Assembly (NCBI GenBank): GCA_021399435.1
Contig: JAJTUP010000004.1
Span: forward strand, 1,178,001 to 1,242,000
Length of the DNA stretch: 64,000 bases
Direction of reading: 5' to 3'
Origin: Diaporthe sp. PMI_573
Taxonomy: Eukaryota > Ascomycota > Sordariomycetes > Diaporthales > Diaporthaceae
Part shown: one piece after another, positions 45,771 to 57,821 of the stretch
Layout of the letters: each line of letters opens with the position of its first letter
Position numbering within the stretch: position 1 is the first letter of the stretch
Position numbers and translations under genes: made by a program
Notes under the pieces: generated by a model
Databases searched by the model: none
Told to the model about the DNA's origin: nothing
What the model saw: the letters and a program-made list of their open reading frames with translations, nothing else

Positions 45771-47244
45771 CAGCTTGACTTGGGCAGGGAGAAAACGGGG
45801 GGAGGCGGGGGAGGGGCGTAGGTATGTTTCCCAATTGTGTACGGCGCAGTATGACAGAAGTCCCAGGATCTGACAACCACTCCACAGCTTGGTATAGACC
45901 GCAACGCATGAGTATCTATGGACTGATCAAGGAAGGTGTTAAACATGATAGCTCGAGTTCGTTACGACTCAGGAGCCTTGCCTCTCGCATATCTCCGTCG
46001 GCAACTACACGAGTTCATGTTCCTGTCCCGGTCGGTCACGATGTCTACTTCCCAAAGCACTATGCTTGAGACTGTAATACCTGTGATGCGGTCTGCGCTT
46101 TCGCTTTCGTGATTGGCTATGTCTGCTGCGCCGTACTGGCACCCTTGTAGCCAGAATGGCACCTAGCCAGTGGTCTCATAGTATCTTTTTCAACTACCGG
46201 ACACTGTATCGCACTACGTTCTATCCAATCGTCTGAATAGAACCGGGTTTGCTAACAATACCGAGTACTGTGGAATGCTAGATGAAGCAAACCACCCCAA
46301 CGGCTCTGAATCGTATTGACTCTACTTACATAAAGTACCTACTTAACGACTCCCAACGCATCATATACCCTTAAGTCCTTGAATATCCACTTCCCCGGAC
46401 TGTAAGGATGAGGGCCTCTTGCGACTGGGGCAGTACGACCTGGGGAAAGTGGGGTTCCAGTGTACTACTCTGCGAATCCGAATCTGCCAGGAAAATTTAG
46501 CATGCAGGAATGTGGATGTCCTTACAAAACATACCTAGGTACTCGGATAATCACAGGCCCTTTTAAAATGAGAATTGAAGAAATGTTCATTGGATGCTTC
46601 CAAATACTCCTCTTCAGATGAATAATTCGCCGCTTCTCGGCCTAGTTGCCAACACGTGACGGATCAGGGTGGAACTACATTCGCTTCGCTGGCCGGCATT
46701 CATGTCAGATAATTTTACTTTTCACGGTCCAACAGCATTCTGTGACCAATTCATTACCTTAAAAGAACTCCAAGGGATATTTCATGGACACATGGACGGG
46801 CAAAAGCTCGGGTCTTGAGTCATGTAAGATCCATACCTAGGTGTGACCTATTCAAGAAATGAATAGGGAAATCTAGTTTTTGGAAACTGCCCTCGTGACG
46901 TTTCAAAATCATAAGGATGCGCATGCTGCTAAGCAAACATATTATTCTAAAGACAAGTCAGCCACGGCTTCGTACATGAAGTTTAAACGTTGGAACTCAA
47001 CTTATGGCATCGTCAGTGATGACCAAAGAGGACATTAACTTTCGTGATGTTGGAGATAATAACGTGGTGGGTTTTCCGGCCATGTCGTCGAGGGAGGGCT
47101 GACGTAGACTATGTATGCCAGCTGTTCATTTAATGCCGTAATTATTATGTCCAGAAATCTACCGTAACTGAAAAGTGCTTCCGAATAAGCTCGTTGGCGA
47201 TCAATTATGGGCCAACCATTATCCACTCCCAATTCGTCTTGTCA
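45771..47244. other. AT-rich spacer, no supported gene
   Basis: About 1.5 kb of low coding content, with stops in all frames over most of its length. Confidence 0.45.
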
Positions 47245-47475
47245 ATGAGTGACGTGCTGAACGGTAGCGATCTCGCAGATGAAATTCTGAGGAGGCAGCA
47301 TCCAGTATTGGCGAGGCTGACCATCAAGGTGGATACGTCAACAACCGACCGCCTACAGATATTTTCAGACAAACAGGTAGAGAACTTGGTCGCCGGTATC
47401 GGTAACATTCATCCTGCGAAGAAGAGCACCAAAATGAAACCAGAGACAAGTGGGGAGGAAGACTGCTGGGTTTGA
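47245..47475 (+). CDS. Short open frame, possible small protein
   Basis: A 76-codon frame beginning MSDVLNGSDLADEILRRQHP has balanced composition and a mixed charged helix at its start. It ends 220 bp before the amidotransferase gene. No family is recognised and no promoter is clear; an upstream open extension lacks an ATG. Confidence 0.25.
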   Translation: MSDVLNGSDLADEILRRQHPVLARLTIKVDTSTTDRLQIFSDKQVENLVAGIGNIHPAKKSTKMKPETSGEEDCWV

Positions 47476-47694
47476 TGCGGATACCTGCTCCCCATACTAT
47501 TGAGTTGTGTTGTTTCCTCTTACGTGTAGAGCCGGCCGGGCCGGGGCGTATAGTATATTAGTTTCATGTTGGGTGTGTAATCTTCTCCTCTATGTCTTTC
47601 TCTCCCCCAGACTCTTCTCTCATCTGTATTTACGCGAGCCATCTATGTCCATTCACTTACTTGACGAAGCACCAAGATAAAGATCTTACTCGAG

Positions 47695-48702
47695 ATGAAT
47701 CATGAACGCCCTCCTCTCCCAATTCTCTCCCTGAACCTCGCCATTATTAACACAGACATTTCTGTCCCAATTGTCAACGCTGCGCGTGGCAGCTACGGTA
47801 CCATCTTCCACCGGGTCCTTGAGGCTGCCGCATTACGGACAAAATCACCAATCCAGATCAACCCCACCGAGTTCGATGCAGTCAATGGTGTACTGCCTCC
47901 AACGGACCCAGACTACCTGACGAATATCAACGCAATTCTTGTCTCGGGATCCGTACACACAGTCTACAAGTCACGGGGTAAAGACTGGATAGCAAGGCTC
48001 AACGACTTCCTAGGATACGTGTACTTCAAGCACCCTCGCATTCGATTCTTCGGCAGCTGCTTTGGCCATCAAATCATCTGCCAGAGTCTGCTACGAAGAC
48101 TGGGGGTCGACGCCGATGTCGAGAGGAATCCCGCAGGGTGGGAGCTGGGTGTCCACGAGATTGAGCTCACCGAAAGTTTTCGCAAGGGCATGGGACCTCT
48201 AGTGACAAAGAGCGTCGACAAAGAGGGTCTTAAAAGCCTGAAAATCCAACTTGTTCATGGAGATCACGTCAAGCTCCCCATGTCCGCTGACGGAAACCCT
48301 GTGTTGCCACCTTCTTGGTCACTTGTCGGTAGCACACAGAAGTGTGCTGTTCAAGGAGTCTACCAACCTGGCCGTGTTCTCACATTCCAAGGTCATTTTG
48401 AGTTCGACGGATGGACGAACGCGGAGACGATCAAGGTTTTTGGGGAGCATTGGGACGATGCTGAGGGAGTTGCCGAGGGAGTCAGAGGGGCAATAGATAT
48501 CGAGGACGACGGCCCAAAAATCGCGGAGATGGCGTTGTTATTCTTGATTGAGGGCCGGGATATGGTCAGGGACGCAAGCCATGTGATGGACCTTGGGGAG
48601 CACGTGCAGGTGACAGGCAATGTGGGATGGGTGCCATGGAGCCGCTTGAGCCGCCTTTTGGGCTGGTTTGAGAATATCATGTCGAGAACGAGTACGTGGT
48701 AA
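47695..48702 (+). CDS. Class I glutamine amidotransferase-like protein
   Basis: Intronless, 335 residues. The nucleophile elbow is FFGSCFGHQIICQSLL with Cys122; the catalytic His234 and Glu236 stand in LTFQGHFEFDG, so the Cys-His-Glu triad is complete. The first ~100 residues form the expected Rossmann-like half with the GSVHTVY turn. There is no synthase domain attached, as in the stand-alone GMP-synthase-like amidotransferases common in fungi, some of which act in secondary metabolism or as peptidases on glutathione conjugates. The neighbours do not show which substrate it uses. The last ~100 residues are a helical extension beyond the core. Confidence 0.88.
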   Translation: MNHERPPLPILSLNLAIINTDISVPIVNAARGSYGTIFHRVLEAAALRTKSPIQINPTEFDAVNGVLPPTDPDYLTNINAILVSGSVHTVYKSRGKDWIARLNDFLGYVYFKHPRIRFFGSCFGHQIICQSLLRRLGVDADVERNPAGWELGVHEIELTESFRKGMGPLVTKSVDKEGLKSLKIQLVHGDHVKLPMSADGNPVLPPSWSLVGSTQKCAVQGVYQPGRVLTFQGHFEFDGWTNAETIKVFGEHWDDAEGVAEGVRGAIDIEDDGPKIAEMALLFLIEGRDMVRDASHVMDLGEHVQVTGNVGWVPWSRLSRLLGWFENIMSRTSTW

Positions 48703-49790
48703 GCTTGAATATCGGCCGGCTTTGAGGAGATTGGTGCATTAGACGCCCAGTGGGTGGTCAATATTCCATAGACGCTGCTTAGCACGGGAGGTTTCACGGC
48801 TATGAAATGGGACGAATCAATGGGACTGCAGCTAGAAGAGGTTTGATGACCTTTGGTAGTAGGAGGTCTAGTTATGATTCAAAGGCAGAAATTAGAGAGG
48901 CTTGGAGAGACAATTTGCTTATATACACTATGCATGTGACGGTACGGGAATGCAAACTGCTAGGTATAATCCAACTGCGTTTAGAAATTACTAGTCTTCT
49001 AGCCGAGCAGTCTAGTTCACCAGCAGTCAATATTCATCTCCATACCTATCTATGCAGGTTGTTGATTCAATCACAGAACTTAATCAAAAGTTGCTCAGGC
49101 TCAGTGTTGCAGTTAGCCCATTTCGCCGTGGTAAGCTATTTCGCTGTAGCAAGCTGTTTCGCTGTAGCTATTTGAGGACACATTTCTATTATACTAGATG
49201 TTTTAAAAAGAAATAGAAGAAAGGTATCATGTAGGCTGATAAGCTGTTACTTTCACAACATAATTAGGGTCCAATACCTCTTCCTACCCTGTACTATCCA
49301 GCAGCCTGGCTGCTGTAACTATGCCTGGATGATGGATGGGGCACAAAAGAAGCCCGCTACTGCGGCCGTTTTTGGGTGCCTTTGACTTTAGTGGCCTAGC
49401 TATGGGAAACTGCACCTTTAACCCTCTCACGGCTCTTAGTATTGTAATCTGGAGGCAGACACACGATATGCCTTGAGGAAGCCAAGTCTCCAAATCGGGC
49501 AAAGCGTTGCTCAACCCATGTACTCAGCCCCCAAGACCTAGGCCCCACACCATCCTACGGCATGCAGGCCTCCTGCTGACTGCTTTTCGCTTTTCGCGAG
49601 AGAGAATCTCTCTGAGTCTTGTTCGATTCTTCTGTACCCTTATGGAGACAATGCAGTCCAGTCTACCGGCAGAGGATAGCAAAACAGAAACACTCACGCT
49701 TCCGGTATATATCATTCAGCGTCAAGCTGAGCAGACCGTATCGTGCAGTGATTTTGTTACCTCAGACTCGACAGGCATCAGGCTGCCGCC
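48703..49790. other. Intergenic, NACHT gene promoter and leader
   Basis: No supported gene in 1.1 kb. It contains the short degenerate tandem repeat listed separately. The right end is the leader of the NACHT-ankyrin gene. Confidence 0.45.
49120..49173. repeat. 18-bp degenerate tandem repeat, three copies
   Basis: ATTTCGCCGTGGTAAGCT, ATTTCGCTGTAGCAAGCT and GTTTCGCTGTAGCTATTT follow each other directly. It is short and imperfect and has no obvious role. Confidence 0.7.
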
Positions 49791-52700
49791 ATGAGCTTCG
49801 GCTTCAGCGTGGGGGACTTCCTGGCTGTTATCAATCTTGCAACACAAATCCGAAAGCAGTTCTCAGACGCGCCAAAACACTTCAGAGACATCTCAGATGA
49901 GGTCAGGAGTCTGTCAGTAACACTGTTCGATCTTGCAGGAGAGGATGATGGCGTTCTCCATGCATTGGGACCGAGTGAATCCGAACACTTAAGGACTATA
50001 TTGGAATCATCACATCACGTACTCAAAGACTTGGAGGGTCTTCTAGCCAGTGAGTGTTTGTTCGCTTCCGGGTACACGTGAATGATAAGAGAAAAATGCT
50101 GTCAAGTGTGTATAATCCTAATTAGAAATTTGATAGAATATAACACCCTCGAGCCGGGGCCGCGATCCCAGAGGAAGCAACATGCAAGAAGATTATGGGA
50201 TCGCCTTACCTTTGATTGTGAGGAGATTCGGGACGTCCGAAGGAGGTTATCTTCCAATGTCTCAATATTAGGGCTATTCCTGAGCAGCTGCACCGAAAGG
50301 AAACTGGGGAAAAGCCTCAACAAGCTAGAGAGCCATGCCGACGAAGAAGAGCGGCAGCGTGTCCTCGACTGGCTTAAGGAGGGATCCGAAAAACACGTCA
50401 AGCATTTCCAATATCTTGTTCGACACAGAGAACCGAACACCAGAAGGTGGCTCTTTGAGTCGGCTGAGTGGCGCGCGTGGACTTGCACACATGGCAAAGG
50501 TGCGACTCTGCTCTGCCCGGGCATACCTGGTGCAGGAAAGACTTACACGTCGGCAATGGTCATTGAGCAGCTTCATTCACTCCTTCTATCAAATCACGAA
50601 GATGTTGGAGTTGCTTACTTCTTTTGCAACTACAAGGAGTATGATCACGACGAGGTGAGTGTGGCCAAAAGCTTGCTTAGCATGCTTCTGCGACAGCTGC
50701 ATCACCTTCCAAGGGCGGTCATAAAATACTATCAGATCCACCGGCAATGCGGAACCGAATTCAATGATCCTGACGAGGTATTCGATGCTCTCTTGACATC
50801 CTTGAGGTCAAAGTCAAGCAATTTCCTTGTCATTGATGCCTTGGATGAACTCCAAGCCTCTGCAAGAAGGCCACTCATTTCGAGACTCGTGGATCTACAA
50901 CGAACTACAGCCGTTAACCTGTTTGTGACCTCTCGTGATCTCGGCAACTTTGACGACTTGTTCCCAGGGGCGACTAGAGTCACTATTCAAGCAACCGACC
51001 ACGACATTCAGCAGTATTTATCAACACACATGAGAAGCTTGCCACTATGTGTGCGCAAAGATCCCGTTCTGCAAAATGATATCAAGACTGCGATTATTCA
51101 AGCAGCAGGTGAAATGTGAGGATCCACTCCCTTGAATTTTCACTAAAGAATATTTGCCTAACAATTTGTCTGTCCAGGTTTCTGCTTGCGGATCTTCATC
51201 TCCGTTCTCTGATGAACGTGAGGCCCTCCCAAAAAGCAGTACGCGAAGCCCTGAAGGCGCTCAAGAGTGGACCATCGGCAACTACGGATGCCTTTGAAAA
51301 CGCTATGAAACGTATCAGTGACCAGCCGAAAGAAACATCACTCATGGCAATGAGAACGTTGCTCCTGCTCACGTATGCCCGACGGCCACTCACTGTTGAC
51401 GAATTGTGTCATGCTGTTGCCGTTGAGGTCGACGAACAAGATGGGGAATTCGACCCACACAACGTTCCGGAGATGGAAGATGTCCTTCCTTCATGTGCCG
51501 GCTTAGTAGTGGTCCAATCTCGCAATGAGAATAGTGGAAGTCCTGCGACGTCACTGGGAACTCGATCATACTTGCCGTACCAACCGGAAAATGTATCCTT
51601 GCCCTCTTCAGACGGAAATATATCCGGCTATGCAAATAACGCCATTGTCCAGCTGGTGCACAAATCATTCCAGGACTACCTATCCTTGACCAAACGCCAA
51701 TGGTTTCCTCGCGCAGAATCCATCATGGCAACGATATGCAGGGCTTACATCAGTGCGTGTGAGGACATTGAGCCAGCGATTGATCGTGCTTTCTTAGACT
51801 ATGCGAAATCCCGCTGGGGTTACCATCACTTGAAGGCTGAGACAGATAGCACGACGATAGAGATGGACTGTGATCCACTCTTACCGAATCGTGGCTATGA
51901 TTCCCTGCCTACTGACAAAACAAATCTGTCTATGCAATTTGGAATTCGCCAACTTTCCAAAGAGCTTGGGGGCATGCAAGAACTTCTATTTTGGGCTTGT
52001 ACAGAGGGTAGAATCAATCTTGTTGAGGTACTACTGACAACCAACCTCGATGTATATACCCGACAACTTGGACGAGATTCAAATAATTCTGAGAGTCCCC
52101 CGGATGAGGGTGAGTAGATTGATAAGCTGCATTACACCAGACTCACACACTGACGGCTGAGAAGTCACAGACCAAGACAACGACACACAGACAAACCAAC
52201 AAACAGACGCCAGGCTGATCGACTATGCACTTTCCTATTCGGTGACCAAAAATGGGAATCAGGTTGTGGTTGAATGTCTTCTAGCGCATGGGGCTTCACT
52301 CGAACGTCGCTTGCAGTTCCCCAAGGAGCACGATGGTGACTCGTTCATCGGCCGCACGGCTTTAGAGCACGCTGTGGGGGCAGGCCTTACTGACATGCTG
52401 AGGTTCCTACTGCATCACCGTTCTATCGGCGCCATGCTGGTGGAGCTGAACAAATTCAAGTAAGCTTTTCTTCTCAAATAAAACCCATACTCCATTCAGC
52501 ACTGTGTTCTTTACGCCACGCCCTAATTTCACATGCCGACCTGGTGTCCATACGTCCTGACAGCAAAATTGTCCAGAACTAGGGTTAAACCACGTGTGGG
52601 AAGAATTCTTGTCCCTTTCCAGACTACAGGCACTATCAAGCATGCCATCTTTCCCTGGCTTGCGTCATCTCTTCCAATATTGAGCTGGGATACGACACCG

Positions 52701-55343
52701 CTGTTCGTGGCCGTGTCCCATGACCAGGATTCTTGCCTCGACATCATTTTGGATTGGATGAGATCTCACGGCCATGAAGCATCAGATGAGGCATGGCTGA
52801 CACCTCTCAAGAGGGCCATGTTACTTGGGCTTCAGCATGGATCTGTGAAAACACTCTTCAAACTTTCTCGTATCATTGGCATCCACAACCACTTTGTTGG
52901 TGCCGACCCCGGGCCAAATCGAGAGCAAATCACTATGCGTCGCATCGGCATCGCTTTGAACTCCAAGTACCCATTGCGGGCGCTTCTAGCTAACGAAGGT
53001 GTTGATATTCCACAACCAGATCCCTGTGACGCAAATGCGATATCCATCGCCACGGCATCCAGCTACACGGATGTAGTTCAAGCACTTCTGTCAAACAATG
53101 TCGATGTGCAACCACAATTTCTGGTGGAGTCGCTCTTTCGGGGCAACACAACCGATGTTTACCTCATTGCGAACAGACTCTGCAGCGGTCTTGACAGCCA
53201 AAGTCAAAACAGACTCGACATTCTCAATGAAATACTTCTCTGTGCCCTCCATCAACAGATGGTGTTACACGACAGACACTGGAAACGAAGTGATTACCTT
53301 ACAACTCGATCCGGCGAAGCTACAGATGTGGATACTTTCGATCTCATTTGGGATACCTCTGTGCTGGATATGCAACGTTCTTGCCTTGAATGGGACTTCG
53401 TGGATGTGATCCTGCCGCGCATGACCGAATCTGACAAGCACAAAGCTCCCAGGACCACCCCGTCCCCGAATCACATCGGAGAAGGTCCAAATGTTGCCGC
53501 AGTCAAAAAGTCAGCACTTGGATTGCAGACACTGTTTCTTGCAGTCGCTTTACGAGCAAGGGAGTTGGTGCAGAAGCTGGTTCAGTACGAGCCCCTCCTC
53601 GTCCACGAAATTGACGTCAAGGGAAGAACAGGATTGATGGCAACTGTCTGCACACGATCCGAGGACTTGACCAGATTGCTGTTAGAGTCTCTCGACCAGG
53701 ACTCCGCCGCTTCTGCGATCAACGCAACTTCAGAGACTGGATACTCGGCAATCGCATATGCTGTTCGGGCCCGCAACGTTGGCCAAGTATTGCGCCTCCT
53801 CGAAATTCCTGATTTCGATGTCTGGTCTGTCTTCCACGAGGTTGTTGAAGGCGGTTACCCATTCGTTTGGGCGCTGGACATGATAGGAGACAATACCATA
53901 TGTGACGCCATCTGTGAATCGTTGCTGGCTCATACTAACACTGAAAAACTATTTCAGGCCACTCAGCGGCTACAGAGACTGCCAAAGCGCCTATATCTTG
54001 GTGAGGATCGGCATAGAGGGTGCGATGAGTCCTGGAAACCATTACTGTGTTATGCAGTGATATACAGGCGCTTAGAGACTTTCAAGTTTCTCCTGGAAAC
54101 CGGATCAGATTTTGAAAGAACTGATGGTCATGGTCGAACTGCTTTGTCTCACGCAGAAGAATCAATGTTGGCTTGTGACGAGTCTCGAAGCATGGTTGAT
54201 ATATTGCTGGCGTGCGGCGCTGATCAGCTCAGACTGGATCACGCACGACGGTTCCCTCTGTGGTATGCATTGAACAGCTACCCAGGACGAACAACTATCT
54301 ATTACAAGGCCTGCGATGACGTTGATCATAATCCTGATGGATATTTCTGGGAGCACGAGCAGCTCCAAAAAATATATGTCGACAGACCGAGGTTCATGAG
54401 TGAGGCAGAGGGAGTCGGCAACGCCCTGTTCGATTTGGCTATCAGTCAGTGCGCGTCTAGCGTGTTGGAACTCCTTGTGGAAATATCCGATGGCACTCTT
54501 TCGCTTGAGTACGTCGGCACATCGGGCCTCACCCCGCTGGCAAAGATGGTGCTCAGCTTTAACGTCGTCTTACCGATGATGGACAGTGAAGACCATGATG
54601 CGGCCCGTGTTTGGAACACGGTATCAATTTGGTACAGAGAAGTCAAAGCGTTCTATCTGCTTCTCACCCGCCAATTGATATCTCCTAATAGTCCAGATAA
54701 GGATGGCAAGACGGCTTCATTTCACGCACTACACCGATTATACGCAGAGCATTGCGGTAATTCCCCTCATTCATCTCCTCAGGAGTTTCTCTGTTCAGAA
54801 GCTGTCACATTCTTTCTGCTCTTCATAATCGAAGACCAGAATGATAGAGAAGATTCCAATCCACTGGTGTGGAATCACGAAGGTTACTCCCCTCTTGATC
54901 TGGCCCATGAATTGTTGGACCAGCTAAAGAAGGACCGCAAATCTGATCAGGAGTCTAATGAAACAAACTCAGGCTTATCGAATTCAATTTCACCGAATAT
55001 CGTCTTGGGTTCCTCGAAGAAACTTGACTCAACAGAAAGCTCATCGAATGCTGTGAAAGCGGCCGCGGAAACAGCGTGGGAAGCACTTGACCGCGCCATG
55101 GACTTGCTCGATGCACTGGATGACGAGGAAAACTTCCAGAGCCTTGATGATAGTGGCCGAGAACAGGAAGAGACTCTGGAACTCGACGAGAACACAGTAA
55201 TCGACGGGAGGAAGAGCATGAAGGCCACAATAGATGCACTCAGAGTGGAATTGTATTTCAAGAATGAAACGGAGGCGTGCCGGCTGGGAACTGATTCCAA
55301 TTCAGTTAAATTGGCGCAGATGATGGCGCAACAAGATACCTAG
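49791..55343 (+). CDS. NACHT-ankyrin NLR-like STAND protein
   Basis: Exons 49791-50049, 50137-51115, 51178-52109, 52171-52459 and about 52583-55343 give 5220 bp, about 1739 residues; the last acceptor could be 6 nt upstream (exon from 52577). The start has a strong context (GCCGCCATGA). Residues 1-110 are a fungal NLR N-terminal domain (FGFSVGDFLAVINLATQIRK). The NACHT domain has Walker A GIPGAGKT at 215-222 and Walker B FLVIDALDEL near 316, then a winged-helix-like region (LLTYARRPLTVDELCHAVAV). From about 720 onward come many degenerate ankyrin repeats (GRTALEHAVGAGLTDMLRFL, KTASFHALHRL), ending in an acidic tail. Such proteins sense a ligand through the repeats and trigger an effector, in fungi often in heterokaryon incompatibility. 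No separate effector domain is seen apart from the N-terminal one. Confidence 0.9.
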
Positions 55344-56095
55344 GTCAATCCCTTACCTATAGCAAGCGATACAGTTTTCACGAAGTACTAAGCTCTACAA
55401 TCTACTCCCTCCAAAGCAGCACTTCCGTCTCCCGCCCAGAAGCCACAACATCAATGGATATCGTGCGACATATTCCAGACTTCTAAAGTTGCCAGCGAAC
55501 CGGTCACGGCGGAGCGGCGCGCCGGGTAGTGAGACTTCAGGACTGCCCCATCCCACGGCCTCCTCAGACTTAACGATCGCCTGCTCATCGATCTCTTGGC
55601 TACTTTTGAAACCCCTGATATTACCCACCAGTCTGGCTAAGGCCCGTGTCTACGTGCGCTTGCAACTTCGGCTAGCGGAACCTGTGAAACTGTTAGAGGC
55701 CGAGAGACAGTAATTTCGCGCGGAAAGGCCACTTAGTGTAATTCATGAATAGCAAGAGGCCCCATGCCTTTCCTTGAACTGTGACCGCGTAAAGATTACA
55801 AAGAATGACAGCTGCTCGAACACGCCTCCGAAGTTAGTTTCATTTTGCCTTGAGCTATAACTTACGGTCTCAGCTTTGAAGGAACGATGGGTTCTGACTT
55901 GTATGCGATTGTCTACCTGAAGGGGCCTCATATTCGACGGAAGAGGAAGTTCACCTCGTCTGGACGACATCATCGCGGGAGGGTCGAAGAGACTCTCGTG
56001 GCACTCAATCCAACGGCTCGGTACGCTAATTACACCTATGTATGCCAATGTGACGAACAATTATTGTGATATAATCTTGTTATATTCATGTATCA
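55344..56095. other. Intergenic, no supported gene
   Basis: Short frames only, including 55628-55395 on the minus strand (YPLMLWLLGG near its end) with no identifiable family. Confidence 0.4.
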
Positions 56096-56179
56096 ATGTC
56101 ATTCGCCATATGGAGAGTGCTGTGGATCTCTTCCATAACGCCGGAGAAGTGTGATTCACTAACACGATGTCTCATCTCG

Positions 56180-56470
56180 GCACTCTCCTGGGGCAGCGAC
56201 CTGTCGCTGGCCGCCGTCTCGGATCTGAGCCTCAACTTCACCAACGAGTGGCTCAGGCCGCTGCGGGACATCACCGAGGGGGCCTACGCCAGCGAGGCTG
56301 ATATCCTGGAGCCTGAGTGGCAGCAGTCGTTCTTTGGAAGCACGTATGATCGTCTGTACAGGTTCAAGCAGAGGATCGACCCTACCGGGCTCTTCTATGC
56401 CCACCATGCTGTTGGGAGTGAGAAATGGCGTGTGATGGACCAGCTGGAGGGGCTGCCTACACAGAATTGA
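56180..56470 (+). pseudogene. C-terminal fragment of a berberine-bridge-type FAD oxidase
   Basis: The frame reads GAYASEADILEPEWQQSFFG and then RIDPTGLFYAHHAVGSEKW before the stop at 56470. This is the BBE C-terminal block of FAD-linked oxidoreductases of the isoamyl-alcohol-oxidase type. Only about 95 of the ~550 residues are here. Upstream DNA does not continue the enzyme but joins a stretch shared with 41.9 kb, so the gene is truncated by rearrangement. Confidence 0.75.
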
Positions 56471-57821
56471 CGTCTTTGCCGGGCATAGTCCTTCGACGGC
56501 ACCTATATAAACTTAAATAAACACAATTAGCTGTTCTCGGTTCTTCGTCTTGTCCGTCACTGCCTCAAGTGCTCTCTAAGTACTTGGTAGCTGTGCAACA
56601 CCGCGGTGCCTCACAGCACCCATTTCTCACGGGACAGGGAGTACTATGATACTGTTTCAAAGTATATGAGGCAGATAAATGACTTCATCTTCTTACTTGA
56701 ATAGAAATCAAGTACTGCGTCACTGTATTCCTGGGAATTGACTGTCAAAACGGTGGCCAACATACCGGTACCAGCGCTGTCCTGCCCTCGAAAAAATACG
56801 CAGGTTTCAATGCAGCGTTACTCTCAATTAAACTGTGACTGAAAGAATCCATGCAAGGGCGATGACAACACAAGCTAGTTGGTAAGGCAACTTCGGCAGC
56901 GTATACAGCTGGCAGCAAGTTTAGGCACCAGGCCACGTCCATCTCCAGCGCGTTGGGGCTTGGTTATCGACGTGCGGAATTGAAAACGCTCGAATTGATT
57001 TGCGTGTCTCTTCTTGGGCCTTGAATTCAAGATGCCAGCGTGACCGTACGCTGTCTTTCCAGATCGCTTGGTATCACATAAGTGTGTAAGTAGATCTAGA
57101 GTTAGGTGTCATCATGACCAAATGACAGATGTACGATGAAACCTAATAAAATACCTAACGTGTATGCAACAATTCGCTAAGTTTGTAGGCCGGAGTTTGT
57201 GAAAGGCGCATCGCTCTTGAAGAGACAAGTCAGAGCCTCAGTGCTCTCTTACATGCATTCACTCGCCGGGTGAATGAAGCGGCGTAACAATCTTAGGCCG
57301 TTCAGTACCCCAATGGGTCGCGGCCCACAGTGTACAACCACACGCGTGGTCCGTGTGATGAGGCTTGCAGGTGGATCTGATCGCGACACCCACAGGAAAT
57401 TGATCCACAGCCGACTATTGGAAATTAGCATAGGCTATATACCGCATTTAGTGGTCATTGGCTGTCTTCGTCCAGCATTGTTTTCAGCCGACCACAGCCG
57501 CACCCAGCTATGACTAAGGCCCCAAAAGGTGTCGACATCGCTTCCCGAAGGGTATGGGCGTGGGGGCTGTTATCTCTGTGCGTTTGTCATCGCAGAGCCT
57601 CATGGAGGCCACAGTGAGCCTGCTCCGCTTTGATTTATTTCCGTTGGCGTCTGCCCCAGGATACCAGAGACAATGCATGTGACGGCCCAAAGGTCCTCCA
57701 TACACTCTCTTCCACAGATTGCCGTGCACCCCTTTTGAGTTATTGAGACAAGTGCACATATTTTCTCGTCCGATATCTTTGATCTACTCTTTTGGACGGG
57801 TTCAGGAACCCAAACGCGAAC
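56471..57821. other. Intergenic, HET gene promoter
   Basis: About 1.35 kb without a supported gene. In-frame codons continue upstream of the HET gene ATG to 57792 but contain no ATG. Confidence 0.45.
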
